From contig NZ_AP023032.1 of the NCBI RefSeq assembly GCF_019670105.1, positions 3,917,501-3,981,500 on the forward strand: a stretch of 64,000 nucleotides of DNA. Reading direction: 5' to 3'. The stretch is from Agarivorans albus. Lineage in GTDB: Bacteria; Pseudomonadota; Gammaproteobacteria; Enterobacterales; Celerinatantimonadaceae. The position numbers and the translations under genes are program-made. The notes beneath the pieces are model-generated. The model did not search any database and had not been told where the DNA came from. It saw nothing but the letters and a program-made list of their open reading frames with translations. Shown piece after piece: positions 1 to 9,765 of the stretch (positions are counted from its first letter, which is position 1; every line of letters starts with the position of its first letter).

Positions 1-676
1 GTGCCTTATGGTGAATACTGCAAAGAGCAATACCATTCGAGACCTCACAAGGGCCAAAGTACTGCTTCCATTTTATATGAGCAGCTTCAATACCCACAGG
101 GACAGTATCTAAAGCTAAATCAAAACCACACACTGCACAGCGATAGTTATAAGCACGTAGAACATTTTTACGAAAACTAGGATCACGTTGCTTAGTTGAT
201 GTATCAACTTCAAAACCAAAACGAACAAACAATTCTTCCTGTAACGTATCAGGGAAGTTGTCTTGGATTAGCTTAGAAGCAATTTTTTCTATCAACTCTG
301 GATTAGAAATTAAGCTCTGATACGAGGAAGCGTCAAACCCCGCCATTACATTGTATTTAATGAGCTCTGACTTTTTCGGGTCTGTATTGCTTTTGCGAGG
401 AATGCACTCTTCACCATTTTTTAATTCCCAAAATGGATCCTTCTCATTAGCCAAGCGCCAAAATGAATACTCCGGATGGTAGGCTTTTCGCGAAGGGCCA
501 TACTGAACAAGTAGCTCTTTAACCTGGTAGTCCACTTCCTTCTCAAACTGGAACAAGCGCTCATGGCCTTGCTTGTACTGAGATAAGGCATACAACAACA
601 TTAGGGGTTTGTTCGGAGCGCGTTGATCTCCGCGTCGCCATCGTGAAATCATTTGAATTTTTTCGAGTAGATCCAT
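1..676 (-). CDS. Phosphorothioated-DNA-binding HNH restriction endonuclease (3' end outside window)
   Basis: Partial gene: 225 codons are visible and the C-terminus lies beyond position 1. The start ATG at 676 has a GGAAG ribosome site six bases upstream. The N-terminus (MDLLEKIQMISRWRRGDQRA) and the motif YHPEYSFWRL near residue 67 match the sulfur-binding domain (SBD) of McrA-like nucleases that recognise phosphorothioate-modified DNA. The C-terminal part shows CAVCGF, AAHIKW and NGIALCSIHH, a Cys-containing HNH (beta-beta-alpha metal) nuclease. In the family, the SBD reads a sulfur-modified site and the HNH domain cuts nearby. It follows dptH on the same strand by about 105 bp. The family call is from recalled motifs; specificity cannot be read from sequence. 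Confidence 0.8.
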   Translation of the reverse strand, partial: MDLLEKIQMISRWRRGDQRAPNKPLMLLYALSQYKQGHERLFQFEKEVDYQVKELLVQYGPSRKAYHPEYSFWRLANEKDPFWELKNGEECIPRKSNTDPKKSELIKYNVMAGFDASSYQSLISNPELIEKIASKLIQDNFPDTLQEELFVRFGFEVDTSTKQRDPSFRKNVLRAYNYRCAVCGFDLALDTVPVGIEAAHIKWKQYFGPCEVSNGIALCSIHHKA

Positions 677-781
677 CAGTAACTTCCACAATAAAAACCC
701 AGTGCGATTATACACACTGAGTCATATGTTAGTATTTATGAGATCAAAAAACGCCCACAAAGGTCTTTTAAAATCAGATAT

Positions 782-3700
782 TTATTGAAGAAGCTCCCAG
801 AATGCTTTATCTCTCATAGGAAGTATCTTCTTCCCTCCATCAATGTATAAGCTATAGTGCTTCTCTAGCTTGTTGATAGTTTCCATTAGTTTCTCTTGTT
901 CAGCTTTCTCATTGACACCAAACATCGCTTTTAGCTCTTGTGGACGAATCTTCGCTACGCGGTGGATTACCCATGTAAGCACGTAGCTTGAGTAATCGTT
1001 CTCGCCTGTTTGGAAGTGGGTAATGTCTTGTGTGGAAAGGATCACACCAACACCGTATTCACGGCCTTCCTTCAAGATCTTACGCAAGCTTGGGAAGTTT
1101 TGAGACATGAAGTTATCGGCTTCATCCACCAAGATCATTTTAGTGATTTGGCGGAAGTCGCCCTGCACTTCTGGCTTACCCTTCTTCTGCATCTGTGAGT
1201 AAAAGAGATCTAACGTAAGCGCAACAACAAGGTTCTGAATCTCTGCTGGGTAACCTGCTAGCTCTACGACAGTGATACCATCAACCAAGTCATAAAGGCT
1301 CATGCACTTGGTGTTGTCATCTTCAAAAATCTCTAACTCATACAGGCTCTCGAGTGCCGCATATAATGAATCTTCATCTGGGTCTGTCTCAATGAACAAG
1401 TCCCATACTTGTGAGATTGTAGGCGCTGGTTTTGACCAAGTACTTGGATCTGCTTTGCGAATACCCGCTAACTCATACGCTTCACCCACCAACTTACGTA
1501 AGCGCAGTTGCTGCTTTTGACCTAAACCAAAGGCTTTACCCATGGTTTCAGAGAAGCCTCGTGCGGTATGCACTGGCAACATCGGTGTATCACCAAACAG
1601 GCTAAGTGGGTTATATGGCAGCTTGTGAAGGTTGAACTTCTTACCCGTGGTTACTTGTTGGAATTTGTCGTCTACATAATCGGATTTGTAGTCGAAAATA
1701 AGCATACCAATTGGCGCGCCGTTTACGTTGTCAGCTTGATTGCGGTAAAGCTGAGTAATCACCGATTTGGTAAACTGCGTTTTACCTGTACCCATGGTGC
1801 CGATAATACCGGTATTGGTATTCATGAATTTGGCAGTATTGGTTGGCTCCCAGTTCAATGGTGCTTGTGTTAGCGCATTGTGGCCAAATAGCACGTTTAG
1901 GTTGCTGTTAGCCTCAACCTTCATAGGCTCAACTGCTGGCATTACTTGCTCTTCAACAACTGGTTGTTCAAGCTGCACTGATTCTGTAGTGTCAACCTCA
2001 TCAGGTTCCACCACCGCTGGCTGTGGTTCAGCTTCAGGGAGTTTTTCTAATCGAGTTTCACCATTCAGCACATACTCACTTGGCACGTGGCAAAGTTTCA
2101 CGACATCTAATTCGTTCAATACTTCTTGCAGCGGAGTTTCAACCAAGCCAGGAAGTAGCCCCATAGGTAGGTCGACTTTTAACACCCCTTCCATCATTTG
2201 GTAGTCAGGTTGTAAACAGCCAGCCCCTTCAAGGTGGCTAACCACAAAGCCTTCTGGGTAATCTGCGATTTGACCAAGTGAATAGTCACCTTTTAGCCAC
2301 TCTTCTTTGTTTGCTAGCAAAGTGTCGAAGTAATCATCAGCAAATACTTTGTATAAGCGATACTTATCAACTTGCATCAAAACTTGGCGCATGAACAAAC
2401 CACGGTATAACTTGCTCGCTAAGTCTTTGTTGCCAAGTAAGTCTTGGCTTAAGTAACGCAATAGCTCTTTCGATTGTTTAACGGCTTTATTGTAATTCGG
2501 CACGGAACCCGTTTTAACTTCGACAGGTAGCAGATACATGTCTTGGTCTTTGAAACCAACCAGCAATACATCATCAGAAATTTCACCTTTCTTGTAACCT
2601 TGAACGTTACGGGAGAATTCGCTGTCAGACATCTTCAGACCAATATTACCCGATACTCGAATCATCTCGGCAACAGACAGCGGCACCCATGTAATATCTG
2701 AATCATGCACTAGGCTGGTCACAAACTTGTAGGCACCAATCACACCTTTGCGCTCTTTATTGATGGTTGGCGCGCAAGTCATCATTTTCAACAGCCAATC
2801 ACCGTTGAACGCGTTGAACTCATTGATTTGGCCACCATCACCTTGTTTGATGACTTTCTCAAACAAACCGCGCTGCGCAGTAACGGTGATTGCATCGTAG
2901 CTAGATGAGCTGGTGTACTGATCTGAATAGTGAATCAATACTACATCTTCATTACTGTGGAAGAAGTCCAACGTCACTTTAGGGTCAATAATAGTCGTCC
3001 AGATAGAGCTATCGTATGAACGTTCCAGTAAGCCTTTAAAGTCCTCACTGACTGCTAAGGCAACTGCATTTGCACCGTGATATTGAGTGTTCGGTTTGAG
3101 TGCAGGCTTTAATAAAGCACCAACATACTTCGCCATCATTAAATGTGGGTGATCTTGGTAGTCCGTACCTTTCAATCCAAAGCCCGTAAAGTAAGAACCT
3201 GATTTACTTTCAGAAGCATCACCCGTTAGTAGGCCATCACATGCAATGCCTGATGCCATGTCTTCTATTGCAATATCTGAGCAATCAACCTTGTCGTTAT
3301 TACGGAAGAAAGAAAGATGCGCGTAAGACTGACCATCTTTCTCAGCCTGAGTATTTGTGAACTTACTGTACGTTAGGCGAGTACGAAGGATATCGATAAT
3401 AGTATCGGCAACCTCTCGTACTTTACCCTTGTTAAGCTCTAACCACTCTTTCAGTTCATCGTAATTGGCTGTTTCTGCGAATCGGTCAAACGCATTAAAC
3501 GCTAGCTTATCGTCATACAGGTTAATGTGAATCGATGCTGACTGCTCTTGATTGCTACGGATGTAATCCACCAGCCCCATAAACAGCTCTTCAGCACTGT
3601 CTTGGTTCACCGCATTAACGATAATGCTCTTCTCAGAGCCAGTGAACAGTTGGCTGAATGCAGTTTGGAACTCATCGATTTTCTCTTTTACCAGCTTACG

Positions 3701-5866
3701 AACGAACGTAAGAGAACTTTTCTCTTGAGGCACGCTCTTAATCCAGAACGCGTTCTCTTTCACTTGCTGGTTGTAGGAAAACTCATGCTTTGGATGGTAA
3801 ACATATGGCAGCAAACCTTTTGGCGACAGGCGTTCAAAAGTGACATCAGGAAGCTGAGCAAAGCTCTTATCATCACGAATCGCATCTCTTAGGTTGAGGT
3901 AGTAAGCCAAAATCAGCGGATGGAAAGGCGAGTAGTACTCTTCATCTTCAGATTGTACCAATCCAATTTTCAACGCTGATTTTTGCTCTTTTGTCAGCAT
4001 GCTACCCGTTGGGATTGCTTCAAAATACGCTAAGCAAGCATCAACTGTATTTTGGACGAGTGTTGTAAACTCATCGCCCCAAGATACCAATGATGGCGTA
4101 CTACGGCGTTGTTCTAGGTAATCAAAAAGCTCAACGTAAGAACCATGAATAGCATCATCAATCGCTTGCAGGTCATCAAGCTTAATTGCCCCTGAATCTG
4201 CAATAGACACTACTTTGTTGTTGATGAACTCTTCCTCCCAACGCAGCAGTCTTAAACGAATACCTGGAACAACAAACTCACTGTTATCAATGCCGACTTT
4301 GCCTTTTTGAGAATAAAATTCACCGTTATATTCATCTTTGAAAAGCTTGTGGTAACGACCTCTATTAAGCAGTAAAGGTAAACTCAATGAATCAGTCGCA
4401 ACTGCACCTTCAACATTAAATTTGAGCTGGTTATCACCTGATTTAACGGCAAAATCTATTTCGTCAGCTTCATTAGCTAACGCTTCAAAATCCACGAAGG
4501 CGTAATCTGCAGCATCGACAACCTGCTTGGCATCAAGCAGTGAATATGCGCTGCCTTCGTTGGCTCTGATTTGCAGTTTGTTCTCTTCCATGTTCAAGGT
4601 TAAACGCTGCTTCGCTGGTGCAGGCTCTACCAAGAAGATGTTTTTGAACGGTTCAATATAGAACTCGCCTTTACGAACAACTAAACAACGGAAGTTATAA
4701 ACCTCAGATTTGTTCTCACGCTTTAGAGCCAAGTTAAAAAACAATGGCTCATGCTTGTACGTACCTTTTAAGCTAGCTCGTGTCGTTTTCAGACCATTCA
4801 GTGTGGTAATCACTTCTTCATTATCAAGCGCTTTTGCTGGCTGAATTTTGAACTGGCTTTTATCGAGATTACTCGCGCCTTGGAAGATCAGCTTCAGTTC
4901 AAACTCATTTACACCTTCATCTAACTCGATGATTAAGTGGCGATCACGCATGCCTGCTTTGGTCTCTGCACGATTGCGAGCTGTGATAGTCATACCGTCA
5001 CTAGCCTGCTCCTCTTCAAGAACAAGCTGCTGCTGAGCATTGCGCTTTTTCTCTTGTAGGAATGCTTCGAACTCAACGTCTTTCCATGCATCCGTTTCTG
5101 AGAAGTTCTCTTTAATAAATTTCTCGCCGAATGATTTCAAGCGGTCTTGAAGCTGACCACCAAAGTGTTCAACTTCAAAAGAGAGCTCTTCGTAAAGTGC
5201 ACGGTTATCTTCTAGGCGTTTTTTTATTTGCTTAGGATTGCCGCTCATTTCAGCTACGAGCGGATCTTCAAACATGCCTAATTCATTGAAGCGTAAGTCA
5301 CCGTCTTCAACGGCTTTGTATAGGGACTCGAAACCAAACATGGTTGCGCCATCTTCTAAAATGGCATCGAATTGATCATCAAGCAGACAGTTTGACACAT
5401 CGCGCCCTTTATCTTGCTGATCGATTAACCCTTTCATTGCCGCTTTGATCTTTGATGCGCTCCAAACCTGTCCCACTTGAGCCAAGTCTTCTGCAGAATT
5501 TATCAAGGTATCAAGCAAGCTGTTGTGGATCACTACCAGCGCGCAGCCTTTTAAGTAACCAGATTGGCTCGCCACTTCGTCGCGCAAATGTGAGATATAA
5601 TTTTCAGTGAACCCTTCAAACTCTGATGGGTTTTCACTGTGAATTACAGGTACGATCCTACAGCCTGACAGTTCAATGAATGGCAATTTAATGTCATTAG
5701 TCGCATCAATACTATTTTCAGAATGCGCCGTCATAGACCGATACAAACGCATGCTATTTTCATAGTCTGGTGACTTAAATTGATAACGAAAGCCAGCCTT
5801 AATGTGTGTTTCAGCGTCTGCCAAAAACTGCTCGACCAAAAAGGTCTCAAATTGTTTTACGGACAT
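782..5866 (-). CDS. dptH: DNA phosphorothioation-dependent restriction protein DptH (DndH)
   Basis: A protein of about 1,694 aa, the size of DptH/DndH, the large ATPase of the DndFGH restriction complex. That complex attacks DNA lacking phosphorothioate marks. The C-terminal third is a HerA/FtsK-like motor with Walker A GTMGTGKT near residue 1355 and Walker B MILVDEAD near 1578, followed by a sensor-like stretch ILSTQD. The long N-terminal part has no motif I can name. I chose the ATG at 5866 (MSVKQFETFL), which has GGAG nine bases upstream; a GTG at 5887 would add seven residues. It overlaps the end of dptG by about 20 bp, so the two are probably translationally coupled. The order dptF-dptG-dptH is the standard one. 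Confidence 0.9.
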   Translation of the reverse strand: MSVKQFETFLVEQFLADAETHIKAGFRYQFKSPDYENSMRLYRSMTAHSENSIDATNDIKLPFIELSGCRIVPVIHSENPSEFEGFTENYISHLRDEVASQSGYLKGCALVVIHNSLLDTLINSAEDLAQVGQVWSASKIKAAMKGLIDQQDKGRDVSNCLLDDQFDAILEDGATMFGFESLYKAVEDGDLRFNELGMFEDPLVAEMSGNPKQIKKRLEDNRALYEELSFEVEHFGGQLQDRLKSFGEKFIKENFSETDAWKDVEFEAFLQEKKRNAQQQLVLEEEQASDGMTITARNRAETKAGMRDRHLIIELDEGVNEFELKLIFQGASNLDKSQFKIQPAKALDNEEVITTLNGLKTTRASLKGTYKHEPLFFNLALKRENKSEVYNFRCLVVRKGEFYIEPFKNIFLVEPAPAKQRLTLNMEENKLQIRANEGSAYSLLDAKQVVDAADYAFVDFEALANEADEIDFAVKSGDNQLKFNVEGAVATDSLSLPLLLNRGRYHKLFKDEYNGEFYSQKGKVGIDNSEFVVPGIRLRLLRWEEEFINNKVVSIADSGAIKLDDLQAIDDAIHGSYVELFDYLEQRRSTPSLVSWGDEFTTLVQNTVDACLAYFEAIPTGSMLTKEQKSALKIGLVQSEDEEYYSPFHPLILAYYLNLRDAIRDDKSFAQLPDVTFERLSPKGLLPYVYHPKHEFSYNQQVKENAFWIKSVPQEKSSLTFVRKLVKEKIDEFQTAFSQLFTGSEKSIIVNAVNQDSAEELFMGLVDYIRSNQEQSASIHINLYDDKLAFNAFDRFAETANYDELKEWLELNKGKVREVADTIIDILRTRLTYSKFTNTQAEKDGQSYAHLSFFRNNDKVDCSDIAIEDMASGIACDGLLTGDASESKSGSYFTGFGLKGTDYQDHPHLMMAKYVGALLKPALKPNTQYHGANAVALAVSEDFKGLLERSYDSSIWTTIIDPKVTLDFFHSNEDVVLIHYSDQYTSSSSYDAITVTAQRGLFEKVIKQGDGGQINEFNAFNGDWLLKMMTCAPTINKERKGVIGAYKFVTSLVHDSDITWVPLSVAEMIRVSGNIGLKMSDSEFSRNVQGYKKGEISDDVLLVGFKDQDMYLLPVEVKTGSVPNYNKAVKQSKELLRYLSQDLLGNKDLASKLYRGLFMRQVLMQVDKYRLYKVFADDYFDTLLANKEEWLKGDYSLGQIADYPEGFVVSHLEGAGCLQPDYQMMEGVLKVDLPMGLLPGLVETPLQEVLNELDVVKLCHVPSEYVLNGETRLEKLPEAEPQPAVVEPDEVDTTESVQLEQPVVEEQVMPAVEPMKVEANSNLNVLFGHNALTQAPLNWEPTNTAKFMNTNTGIIGTMGTGKTQFTKSVITQLYRNQADNVNGAPIGMLIFDYKSDYVDDKFQQVTTGKKFNLHKLPYNPLSLFGDTPMLPVHTARGFSETMGKAFGLGQKQQLRLRKLVGEAYELAGIRKADPSTWSKPAPTISQVWDLFIETDPDEDSLYAALESLYELEIFEDDNTKCMSLYDLVDGITVVELAGYPAEIQNLVVALTLDLFYSQMQKKGKPEVQGDFRQITKMILVDEADNFMSQNFPSLRKILKEGREYGVGVILSTQDITHFQTGENDYSSYVLTWVIHRVAKIRPQELKAMFGVNEKAEQEKLMETINKLEKHYSLYIDGGKKILPMRDKAFWELLQ

Positions 5867-7187
5867 ACACTGCGTCTCCACTATCACTCATGCGCTCTAC
5901 ATTACCAATGCGCTCATAGAATTTAATTAGTTCTTGTTCTGTTTGTTTGTCGACAAAAATGCCACGTTGCTCAAAGGCTGTGATCAATTCGTAGAAACGG
6001 AGTTTATCTTTTTCTCCAACTACAAGATTGGTTAATAAAATAATGTAGTCTTGATTGAGCACTAATACTCGACCACTTCGGCCTCTATTTTGAATAAAGT
6101 GAGAAGCGAGGTATTTCTCGACTTCCAATACATATCTCTTGTTGATATTGAATCGCTCTCCTATACTGAACTGCGCCAATGCTAGCTTCATAACATTGCC
6201 TAACCAATCCAGTGCAGCATCCGACTCGTCTAAAACCGTATCTAGATTTCGCTGCGACTTGAACGCACGAGCAAATTTCTCTAAGCGTTCTTTCAAGTGA
6301 GTAAGCTTTGATTCCTGAATACCCTTAGATATTTCCCACAGTGGAACTTTTATTGCGCCTTTCTCACTCGAGCTGGGTTGAAGTATTTCAAGCATGGTCA
6401 GCATAGGGAAAAGTCGAGTGGCTGATTCATTGAACAGCTTATAGCCATGATTTTTAATATGCGTACGTTCGTTACTCGCACGCTCGTGATCCATAATGAA
6501 ATACAATGGTTTGGCAACGGGCTCTTGACCGCTTCGCCAATCCACTAGAGCTAGACTTAACTGAACAGTGTAAGTAAAACCGTAAAAAGACAAAAATGAC
6601 TCAATTTCACTAAGCAAATACTTAGGACGGCTAGCTAAAAATTTCAGGTCTTCACGAAATGCTTTCGAAAGGTATGGTAAGTAAGGTTTTTCGCTCGCTT
6701 GCAACGACGAATCAGGCTTCATTTTTTCGCGCAAAGTAGAAAGCATCTCACGCTCAACGAAGTTTAACTTAGCTTCAAACTCTTCGACGCGCATGTTCTG
6801 AAGTAAGTTAGTAAACATAGAAGCAACACGTGAATCGCCTGCTGCAAATTCACCTTTTTGAGCACGGAACAGAAGGAGTTCAGGGCTCACAGTAAAGATG
6901 TCTTTATTTTCAAAATACATCTCTTTTAGCACCTGCCAAAACTCTTCTTCACCAAGCTTTTCTTCAAACGCACTTTGGCAGTCGGCCACAAACTGTTCGT
7001 AGCTATAACCTTCTACCTTTTTACGCAGAAGCCCTCGCAAAACCAAACCTATAACTGCATCAAAATCAAAATCATTGCCTTTAGTTCGAATAGGTAAGTA
7101 GCTGCTTAGGCTGTTTTTATTCGGCACGCCTTCCGCAGTTTGTGGCAACGATTGATTAAATGGTGGGGTGTAATTATCCATTGTCAT
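5847..7187 (-). CDS. dptG: DNA phosphorothioation-dependent restriction protein DptG (DndG)
   Basis: A protein of about 446 aa between dptF and dptH in one operon, with the size and position expected of DptG, the middle subunit of the DndFGH restriction complex. It has no ATPase or nuclease motif that I can see; the sequence is charged and helical throughout. The call rests mainly on position between two confidently recognised partners and on length. The start is uncertain: GTG 7199 overlaps dptF, while ATG 7187 and ATG 7181 follow its stop closely. The 3' end overlaps the start of dptH by about 20 bp. Confidence 0.85.
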   Translation of the reverse strand: MTMDNYTPPFNQSLPQTAEGVPNKNSLSSYLPIRTKGNDFDFDAVIGLVLRGLLRKKVEGYSYEQFVADCQSAFEEKLGEEEFWQVLKEMYFENKDIFTVSPELLLFRAQKGEFAAGDSRVASMFTNLLQNMRVEEFEAKLNFVEREMLSTLREKMKPDSSLQASEKPYLPYLSKAFREDLKFLASRPKYLLSEIESFLSFYGFTYTVQLSLALVDWRSGQEPVAKPLYFIMDHERASNERTHIKNHGYKLFNESATRLFPMLTMLEILQPSSSEKGAIKVPLWEISKGIQESKLTHLKERLEKFARAFKSQRNLDTVLDESDAALDWLGNVMKLALAQFSIGERFNINKRYVLEVEKYLASHFIQNRGRSGRVLVLNQDYIILLTNLVVGEKDKLRFYELITAFEQRGIFVDKQTEQELIKFYERIGNVERMSDSGDAVYVRKTI

Positions 7188-7188
7188 T

Positions 7189-8832
7189 TTATAAGCCACT
7201 CACTTCGAAATATTCATCATCTTCATTCACGATCTTGTAGCGTTTGTCGTTTTTCAGAATAAACAGAGTATTCTTTTCGTTCGCTACCGTGATGATCTGC
7301 TCTATTACTTCATCCAACAAAAGCACCGCATTTTTATCATGCTTATTCGGACGGTACCCTTGGTTGATTTTTTCCAACAACTCCAACAAGTTAATACTTA
7401 TCGGCATTGGAAAAAGTGAATGTTCGTCAACTCGAATATGAGCGTTAAATGAGCCTATCTTGCTCACCGCTTGTGTTTTAATCGATGAAAAATCAGGTTT
7501 CACCTCGAGTTCAGCCGCTGTTTTAAAGCCGTTGTATTCAGAGATAAAGAACTGGTCTTTATCAAGTGATGGCGAATTGCGGTTACAGTAGCGATGCACA
7601 GCTGAAATGAGAGTGTCTTTATAGAACTTATTCAGCTCTTTCTTCTGCTTTCCTGAACCATCAAACTCACGGTGAAGCAGCCAGATGTTTGCGTACAGAT
7701 CAACCAAAGAGTTATCAAAGTCTGCTTTCAGCTCATTAATGTAATCATTCGCAAATTGCTCTTCGTCTTTCAACAGATAAACCATGCGCAGGTATGAAGC
7801 AGCAGTGAGCACATCAAATACACCTTGTGCTTTCACCTGCTCTTTAAGTTGTGTAAAGCCTTGGTCTTCAATCCCTAGACCAAACTGAAGAACGAATTCG
7901 TCGATTTTGCGAGTGTGAATATTGCTAGGGTCAAAGCTTTGAATATGCTCTAAAAGCTCGTTATCTGAGCCAGAGAATAGATTATCGAACAGGTAGTCAT
8001 CGCCCGCTAAGATCTGGTACACAAAGTCCAGTAACGCTCGCGCCGTTAGGAACTGATCTTTGATTAAGCGAGCTTTCAGTAGCAAAGAAATAATATTCTT
8101 CTGCACAGATTCCAGCCCCAGCAACGCATAGTTCGCCGAGAGCTTGCTGTGACCTAGCTTTTGAACTTCACTGTCATAAAGTGCGTAAAACGGGTTATCT
8201 AACGTTTGCTCAGTTAAACGAGCTAGAAACTTGGCTGCAAAGTCAGAAGTGCTAACTTCATGCCCCAGCGTAAATTTCGGGTATTGTTCGAAATCTAAGA
8301 AAATGTGGTTATCTGGAATATCGCCGGTTCTGTTTTCCAGGAACGCTTTTATAGAAGCTTTAATATCGTCATGTTGCTCAGCTCCTTCTTCAGCATAATT
8401 GCCTAACATTCCGACATTAATACCTATAACCAAAGAGCTAGATTGCTCTTTAGACGCCAAAAAACATTCGTCAAGAGCTTGGATCGCTGTTTGTCCTGGA
8501 CTAAAACTATGCGTAGCGTCCAAATGATAGCTTGCTACTTTGGGGTATTTTAGCTTTGCTCGGGTTAGTATTTCAGATTTTCCATCTCCGCTACTACCAC
8601 AAAGAAAAATAGTTTTTCTCTCTCCTTCATATGACAAACGAGAGAGCTGGCTGTTAAAGTCTTTCTCAATATCAGTTTGTATGTACAAATAACGCTTGAG
8701 TTCATCTAGATAGAGATCGGAAGAAGGCTCTCTTTCCGTAGAAACCGAATAAGGGGAAGATTTGGATAGAACGCCCAGTGCCTCTCTAAAGGTAACAGCA
8801 GAGCCCGTCTTAGTTTCAGGTTTCATTTTCAC
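7189..8832 (-). CDS. dptF: DNA phosphorothioation-dependent restriction protein DptF (DndF)
   Basis: A 547-aa protein that opens the dptFGH operon. It carries a P-loop, GSSGDGKS, at residues 79-86, followed by the stretch SYHLDATHSFSPGQTA, which matches my recollection of DptF. In Dnd systems DptF is an NTPase that, with G and H, restricts invading DNA lacking the phosphorothioate mark. Start ATG 8832 has GAAGGTG just upstream. No dndB, dndC, dndD or dndE gene lies between here and the integrase, so the modification half is not on this side of the operon. Confidence 0.9.
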   Translation of the reverse strand: MKMKPETKTGSAVTFREALGVLSKSSPYSVSTEREPSSDLYLDELKRYLYIQTDIEKDFNSQLSRLSYEGERKTIFLCGSSGDGKSEILTRAKLKYPKVASYHLDATHSFSPGQTAIQALDECFLASKEQSSSLVIGINVGMLGNYAEEGAEQHDDIKASIKAFLENRTGDIPDNHIFLDFEQYPKFTLGHEVSTSDFAAKFLARLTEQTLDNPFYALYDSEVQKLGHSKLSANYALLGLESVQKNIISLLLKARLIKDQFLTARALLDFVYQILAGDDYLFDNLFSGSDNELLEHIQSFDPSNIHTRKIDEFVLQFGLGIEDQGFTQLKEQVKAQGVFDVLTAASYLRMVYLLKDEEQFANDYINELKADFDNSLVDLYANIWLLHREFDGSGKQKKELNKFYKDTLISAVHRYCNRNSPSLDKDQFFISEYNGFKTAAELEVKPDFSSIKTQAVSKIGSFNAHIRVDEHSLFPMPISINLLELLEKINQGYRPNKHDKNAVLLLDEVIEQIITVANEKNTLFILKNDKRYKIVNEDDEYFEVSGL

Positions 8833-9315
8833 CTTCAGAAATTATAGATATTTTTGTTAATTTGATACTACCAATCCACTTTTCTTGAAACAATCTTATC
8901 AACGGTTTTTGTAGCTTATCCTTCGAAAACATTGACCTAGCTACTAGTTAGTGGAAGAAAACAAACAATCATACGATTTAACTTCACTAATAATTGACAT
9001 TTTACGAACATCGGTGTTCACCACCAGAAACGACGATGCACAGTTTTTCGCCATTAATTACTCAATGCGAAATTAGGTATACATCAGAAAAGAGGCAAAG
9101 AAGGGCTGAAAAATTTAGGCTAAAATGTTGAGTTGTAGAAACATGCAGAAAGTTCATTTCTAACGCAATAATGGTAATCATTATTTCCCACTGTACTAAA
9201 TCGAGTTCTGTTTTAGATTTAACTATCCTTTTAGATTAGAAGACGTACTGGATGTCCTCTTGAGATCATAGGTAAACACTCGACCAACACTTTATAGATT
9301 ACAGGGCCTATTCGG
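8833..9315. other. Gene-free region upstream of dptF
   Basis: About 480 AT-rich bases with no convincing open frame. It must carry the promoter of dptFGH. A short inverted repeat, GAACA-tcgg-TGTTC (9006-9019), could be an operator, but the arms are only five bases. A TATAAT lies close to the dptF start on the minus strand without a recognisable -35 box. A loosely Fur-like stretch at 9172-9186 has three mismatches to consensus and is not called. Confidence 0.5.
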
Positions 9316-9663
9316 TCAGCGCCTAGTTATATCTATAACATGTGATTTGGCTTCTTTTTCCATTTTATTGACTTTTTGGCTTCTAATCGCAGTCTCTTTA
9401 GAAACTGGCTGTTTATTTCTTGGTTTAGCTCCACTCATTCTTTCCCAAATCAATTCTTCAGGGATCACTTGACGAAGGAGCCTTTCAATAGCAACTTTGG
9501 GTTTTATAGAGTGCTTTTCTGCAGCTTTATTTACTGCATTTTTCAAGCACCAATGCTTATCTAAGTACAGCCATAAAGCTAAATCAACGCTCTTGTATAA
9601 GGCTTTATCTTTGATAAAAGGAAGCTCTTTAACTGCTTGCTCTTTAGTAAAAAGGATCGCCAT
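9316..9663 (-). CDS. Unknown 115-aa island protein
   Basis: A short basic protein with an AGGAC ribosome site before its ATG. It starts MAILFTKEQAVKEL and ends in a Lys/Arg-rich tail (KMEKEAKSHVIDITRR). The central part (KAAEKHSIKPKVAIERLLRQ) could be a small helix-turn-helix, which would suit an excisionase or regulator, but this is only suggestive. It sits about 100 bp downstream of the integrase on the same strand and may be co-transcribed. I do not recognise the family. Confidence 0.6.
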   Translation of the reverse strand: MAILFTKEQAVKELPFIKDKALYKSVDLALWLYLDKHWCLKNAVNKAAEKHSIKPKVAIERLLRQVIPEELIWERMSGAKPRNKQPVSKETAIRSQKVNKMEKEAKSHVIDITRR

Positions 9664-9765
9664 AAATAGTCCTCAAAACAGCAAAAAATTAATAACTAAA
9701 GTGTTAATTAGTAGATTACCCAAAAGCAAAGATGAAACCAATCAGTCGATATCACGTTTTAAAAC

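Noticed and set aside
1767-2204. 145-codon Ser/Thr-rich plus-strand frame inside dptH
   Set aside because: Shadow of the conserved ATPase part of dptH; low-complexity translation and no ribosome site.
9006-9019. GAACA-tcgg-TGTTC as dptFGH operator
   Set aside because: Arms of only five bases, no second copy, and a similar string occurs by chance inside the antiporter gene.
9172-9186. Fur-like sequence TGGTAATCATTATTT in the island
   Set aside because: Three mismatches to the 7-1-7 consensus and more than 300 bp from the nearest start codon; AT-rich background makes such matches common.
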